Under the pieces are notes generated by a model. It ran no database searches, was not told the DNA's origin, and saw only the letters and a program-made list of their open reading frames with translations. From CAZLFA01 sp964558665 (GTDB taxonomy: Bacteria > Desulfobacterota > Syntrophia > Syntrophales > PHBD01), in assembly GCA_964558665.1 (NCBI GenBank), contig CAZLFA010000004.1, positions 1 through 64,000 of the forward strand: a stretch of DNA of 64,000 bases, written 5' to 3'. Positions 60,731 to 64,000 of this stretch are shown here, piece after piece; positions within the stretch are counted from its first letter, which is position 1, and each line of letters begins with the position of its first letter. A program made the position numbers and the translations under genes.

Positions 60731-63064
60731 GTGTCCGATAAACTTAGAGTTTTAATTCTAGAAGACAATCCTTTCGATTCCGAATTAATGGTCCATGAAC
60801 TCAGGAAGGTATGCGCGGATGTTGAATGGCAACGTGTCGACTCGGAAAGTTCTTTCTATGCTGCACTTAATTCTGATATTGATCTCATTCTGTCAGATTA
60901 TTCACTTCCCCAATATGATGCCATCAATGCATTGCAGCTCTTACAGGAAAAAAATCTGGATATCCCTTTTATTGTGGTAACAGGTGCTCTTGGTGATGAA
61001 CGTGCGGCTCAGTGCATAAAGTTAGGAGCAAGTGACTACCTGATCAAGGACCGCCTTGCCCGTTTGGGGATGGTCGCCAGTCAGGTCATAGAACAAAAAA
61101 AACTGCTTCTTGACAGACGCCGGATAAATGAAGTTGAAGCCGCCAATAAAGCTAAGTCACAGTTTGTTGCCAATATCAGCCATGAAATCAGAACTCCGAT
61201 GAATGGCATCATAGGCATGACAACCCTTCTTCTGCGTACACACCTGAAGCCTAATCAGCGTGAATATGCTGAGGCCATACAACAATCTGCACGTTCTCTA
61301 CTGAATATTGTAAATCAATTGCTTGATTTCTCGAAAATTGAATCGGGAAAAATGGAACTCGACATCATCAATTTCGACCTTGTCAGGGAGGTAGAAGAGG
61401 TCTGTGACATAATGACGATACAGGCGGAAGAAAAAGGGATCGATCTTATCTGCCACATTGACTGCAATCTTCCGCCTATGATTAAAGGCGATGCCATGAA
61501 ATTAAGGCAGATACTGCTTAATTTGACGGCAAACGCGATTAAGTTTACCAGCAAAGGTGAAGTATATGTTAAAGTCAAAATTGACACTATTGAAGAACAC
61601 GGATTATCGGTAAAATTTTCTGTATCAGATACCGGAATCGGCATTTCACAGGAAGGTATTAAGCGTCTGTTTCAATCATTCTCACAGGTTGATCCATCAA
61701 CGACCAGGAAATACGGGGGCACCGGTCTTGGGTTGGCAATTTCCAAAAGGCTGACCGAAATCATGGGGGGAGAGCTGGGAGTAGACAGTGAAGAAGGGAA
61801 GGGAACTGTCTTCTGGTTTATAATTAATTTCAAAAAGTTCATTGGAAAAACACAAAATAAACAAGCTAAGAAAATATATAACGGCAAGGTGCTTGTAGCA
61901 GGGCTGTCCGACTCCAATTGTAAGGTGATTACCGAATATTTATCAATTTTAGGCTGTGAAGTTATGCATGCAGACAATTCAGATAAAGCAATGAAGATGA
62001 TCACTCAGGCAGTGGAGCAAGAGAAACCGTTCTGTATAGTCTTTATAGACTGGGATATTAAAACCATAAATGGAATCACGCTTGCCGAGAAAATACAAAG
62101 TCATCCAGACTTAGCCTCGTCATTAACAGTTTTAATTATGCCAAAAGGCAATACACTTTCTGATTCTATTCGTTCAAAGGGATTTGAAATTGTCACCAGA
62201 CCATTCAAATTTGCACATTTGAACAAGATGCTTGATTTGGCATCCGGTGCCAATGCCCAATCCACAAGGAAATCTGTTGTGTCCTCTGCTGAAAGAATGA
62301 CAGTTGATGATTCTTCTAAAAAGAACGTAAGGATTCTTGTTGCTGAAGACAACGTAATCAATCAGAGATTTCTTGTGGCGGTTCTGAAAGATGCCGGATA
62401 TTTTGTCGAGGCGGTTAGTCAGGGAAATGAAGTCCTGGATGCGATGCAGGAGAATCATTACGACATGATAATCATGGATGTTCAAATGCCAAAAATGGAC
62501 GGGATAGAAGCAACAAAAGTTATTCGGAACAGGAAAACAGATGGAAATATACCCATAATTGCTCTCACAGCTCATGCCATGGAGGATGACCGTAAACGAT
62601 GCCTTGATGCCGGGATGGATGACTACATTTCAAAACCGGTTGAGCCGGATGCTTTGCTCCATATTATCGAAAAAGTGCTCTCAAAAAGAGTTTCAGAAGA
62701 AACCGGCGAATTTTCACTATATGAACAACAAGCCAATATGATCTTTGATAGAGAAAAACTACTAAGACGACTGGGAGAAAAGGAAGCAATTGTCAAAGAG
62801 ATTGTAAACATCTTTATGACTGATGCGCCAATCCAATTTGATTCGATGATCACGTCTGCGGCTAAAGATGACTTCAAAGTAGTTGAGCGACTGGCTCACC
62901 GCCTCAGGGGTTCTGCTGCAACTATCTGTGCCGATTCTTTCTCAGATAAATTAATGAAAATAGAAAAAGCTGCCAAAGAAATGAACAAGTCAAAAATTGA
63001 GGTACTTGTTAAAGAAGCAGAAAGCGGGCTGAACGATCTTCTCAGTGCCATTAAACGTTCTTAA
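60731..63064 (+). CDS. Cytoplasmic hybrid histidine kinase REC-HK-REC-REC-Hpt
   Basis: A 777-residue multi-domain kinase without membrane segments. REC1 (about 5-120) has phosphoacceptor Asp56 in ILSDYSLP. HisKA has His151 in NISHEIRTPMNG. HATPase_c (about 250-368) has SDTGIGIS and GGTGLGLAIS boxes. A second receiver (about 385-500) keeps Asp440 but lacks the acidic pair and the lysine (TRPF), so it looks inactive. REC3 (about 535-650) has Asp583 in MDVQMPKMDG. Hpt (about 680-775) has His723 in AHRLRGSAAT. The start is GTG. The FIST gene 35 bp downstream may be its partner. Confidence 0.93.
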   Translation: MSDKLRVLILEDNPFDSELMVHELRKVCADVEWQRVDSESSFYAALNSDIDLILSDYSLPQYDAINALQLLQEKNLDIPFIVVTGALGDERAAQCIKLGASDYLIKDRLARLGMVASQVIEQKKLLLDRRRINEVEAANKAKSQFVANISHEIRTPMNGIIGMTTLLLRTHLKPNQREYAEAIQQSARSLLNIVNQLLDFSKIESGKMELDIINFDLVREVEEVCDIMTIQAEEKGIDLICHIDCNLPPMIKGDAMKLRQILLNLTANAIKFTSKGEVYVKVKIDTIEEHGLSVKFSVSDTGIGISQEGIKRLFQSFSQVDPSTTRKYGGTGLGLAISKRLTEIMGGELGVDSEEGKGTVFWFIINFKKFIGKTQNKQAKKIYNGKVLVAGLSDSNCKVITEYLSILGCEVMHADNSDKAMKMITQAVEQEKPFCIVFIDWDIKTINGITLAEKIQSHPDLASSLTVLIMPKGNTLSDSIRSKGFEIVTRPFKFAHLNKMLDLASGANAQSTRKSVVSSAERMTVDDSSKKNVRILVAEDNVINQRFLVAVLKDAGYFVEAVSQGNEVLDAMQENHYDMIIMDVQMPKMDGIEATKVIRNRKTDGNIPIIALTAHAMEDDRKRCLDAGMDDYISKPVEPDALLHIIEKVLSKRVSEETGEFSLYEQQANMIFDREKLLRRLGEKEAIVKEIVNIFMTDAPIQFDSMITSAAKDDFKVVERLAHRLRGSAATICADSFSDKLMKIEKAAKEMNKSKIEVLVKEAESGLNDLLSAIKRS

Positions 63065-63098
63065 AAAATGCATTTAAATAAATATTGCAGATAACCCC

Positions 63099-64000
63099 AT
63101 GAAAATTTCACAGGCATTATGGTCTGATAAAACTGGTTGGATAAGAAACGATTCAGACTTGGAAGGTCAATCGGCCCAGCTATTATTTATATTCGGCAGC
63201 ACCTCATTGCTGAAAGACAAGTCCATTATTGATGGTATAAGGAGATATTATCCTGATGCCACTCTATTTGGATGTTCTACTTCCGGTGAAATATTCGGGA
63301 CTCAGGTTCTTGATGGTACAATAACGGTAACAGCAGTGAGATTTGAGCATGCCCGCATTAAAAAAGTATGGGGAGAAATTGAGAGGATTGAAGACAGCCA
63401 TAAAGTAGGTGAAAATTGGCGAAAGAATTGGAGGGAAATTCACTGGTCCATGTGTTTGTACTTTCCGATGGTTTAAAAATAAACGGATCAGAACTGGTAA
63501 ACGGACTGACCGGCAATTTATTTGAGAAGGTATCTGTAACGGGAGGAATGTCAGGAGACGGGGAACGCTTCAAGGAAACATACGTTTTATATGGCGATTA
63601 TGAAGTTGGCAAAAATGTTGTCACCGCATTGGATTTCTATAGTGATTCATTGAGAGTCGGATATGGATCATTCGGCGGCTGGGATCCTTTCGGGCCGGAA
63701 AGATTAATCACACGTTCCTGTGCCAATGTCCTTTATGAACTTGACGGAAAGCCGGCCTTGGACTTGTACAAGAAATATCTTGGGGATCATGCCCGGGGGC
63801 TTCCCGCCACGGGCCTGTTTTTCCCCTTCTGCATACGTGTAAGCGAAAAAGAGGAGCCACTTGTAAGAACTCTTTTGTCCATTGATGAACAGGAAGGAAG
63901 CATGACTTTTGCCGGAGATATTCCGGAAAAAGCATATGCCCGCCTTATGAAGGCAAATCTTGATAGATTAATCGACGGTGCTGTGGAATCCGCCGATGAA
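63099..64000 (+). pseudogene. FIST-domain sensory protein gene, frameshifted and cut by the window edge
   Basis: It encodes a FIST N/C-domain protein, a ligand-binding sensory module thought to bind small molecules such as amino acids. Frame one (63099-63476) has LFIFGSTSLLKDK and LFGCSTSGEIFGTQVLDG. After the A-run at 63412-63415 the homology continues in another frame (VFVLSDGLKINGSELVNGL, VTGGMSGDGERFKE, YGSFGGWDPFGPERL) to the window end. One missing A restores the frame as GEKLAKELEG. The homopolymer position makes a sequence error likely; a real mutation is possible. It continues beyond 64000. Confidence 0.85.

Noticed and set aside
63411..63420. Programmed -1 frameshift in the FIST gene
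   Set aside because: The in-frame codons GAA AAT TGG do not form an X-XXY-YYZ slippery heptamer, and no following pseudoknot was seen.
1..64000. CRISPR arrays, toxin-antitoxin pairs, restriction or other defence loci
   Set aside because: Looked for regular direct repeats and for characteristic protein motifs on both strands; none was found.

Overview
The window looks like a chromosomal segment of a Gram-negative bacterium of the former Deltaproteobacteria (Desulfobacterota), possibly a Syntrophales/Syntrophus-Smithella type organism. This placement is inferred from gene content and order: the argB-argD-argF-argG-argH-lipoprotein-lysA-dapA-dapB run behind xerC-hslV-hslU, a sigma-54-type pilA promoter, a mannose-family PTS fragment, EF-G2, and two MTA/SAH-deaminase paralogues. 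No marker here settles the species. It is mostly core genome with little accessory DNA. I saw no CRISPR array, prophage, biosynthetic cluster or recognisable defence system.

Layout. 1-50 carries two near-identical 25-bp units that may be the edge of an insertion element. 68-517 is a small secreted protein. 575-3076 (minus) is a chemoreceptor-CheW pair. 3486-3561 is tRNA-Lys. 3817-5028 is an EAL/HDOD signalling protein. 5525-5890 is a type IV pilin behind a sigma-54 promoter. 5969-7885 is htpG. 8087-9282 is an unknown protein coupled to an acetyltransferase. 9331-13339 (minus) holds hemW, lepA, adk and an FmdB-type zinc ribbon. 13512-14693 is an aminotransferase. 14841-25431 (mostly minus) holds a PAS-LuxR regulator, acyP, ligA, an HD protein, ettA, a DUF2939 protein, a tandem gamma-glutamylcyclotransferase-like protein, mogA and EF-G2, with one convergent Mut7-C RNase-like gene. 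25647-43964 (plus) is a long co-directional run: unknown protein, hydrolase, miaB, bifunctional nuclease, xerC, hslVU, the whole arginine branch from acetylglutamate kinase to argininosuccinate lyase, the lysine genes, folK, transaldolase, pgsA and a frameshifted ferritin. 44130-45910 (minus) is a thioesterase and a phosphohexomutase. 46069-50731 (plus) is PTS IIA-IIB-IIC, rimI, pyrK, pyrD and a metallo-beta-lactamase-fold hydrolase. 50760-54551 (minus) is hrpA, divergent from a class I adenylate cyclase homologue. 56675-60204 (minus) is an operon of two deaminases plus a short MuiA-like protein. 60501-60588 is tRNA-Leu. 60731-64000 is a hybrid histidine kinase and a frameshifted FIST-domain gene running off the edge.

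How the parts connect. Arginine and lysine genes are tightly spaced or overlapping and probably share transcripts. pyrK and pyrD encode the two subunits of the class 1B dihydroorotate dehydrogenase. The PTS genes lack IID, HPr and EI nearby, and the class I cyclase homologue is shorter than the enterobacterial enzyme, so a PTS-cAMP link is possible but unproven.

Most unusual signals. (1) A dispersed 16-bp palindrome of the form GTTTCC-N4-GGAAAC recurs between genes, and in two places its arm supplies part of the stop codon. (2) A roughly 98-bp imperfect inverted repeat sits at 26143-26240, with related palindromes around it. (3) A perfect 9-bp-arm palindrome lies upstream of the PAS-LuxR gene. 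(4) A terminator-like hairpin upstream of xerC hides its ribosome-binding site. (5) Two genes, ferritin and FIST, are broken by single-base frameshifts.
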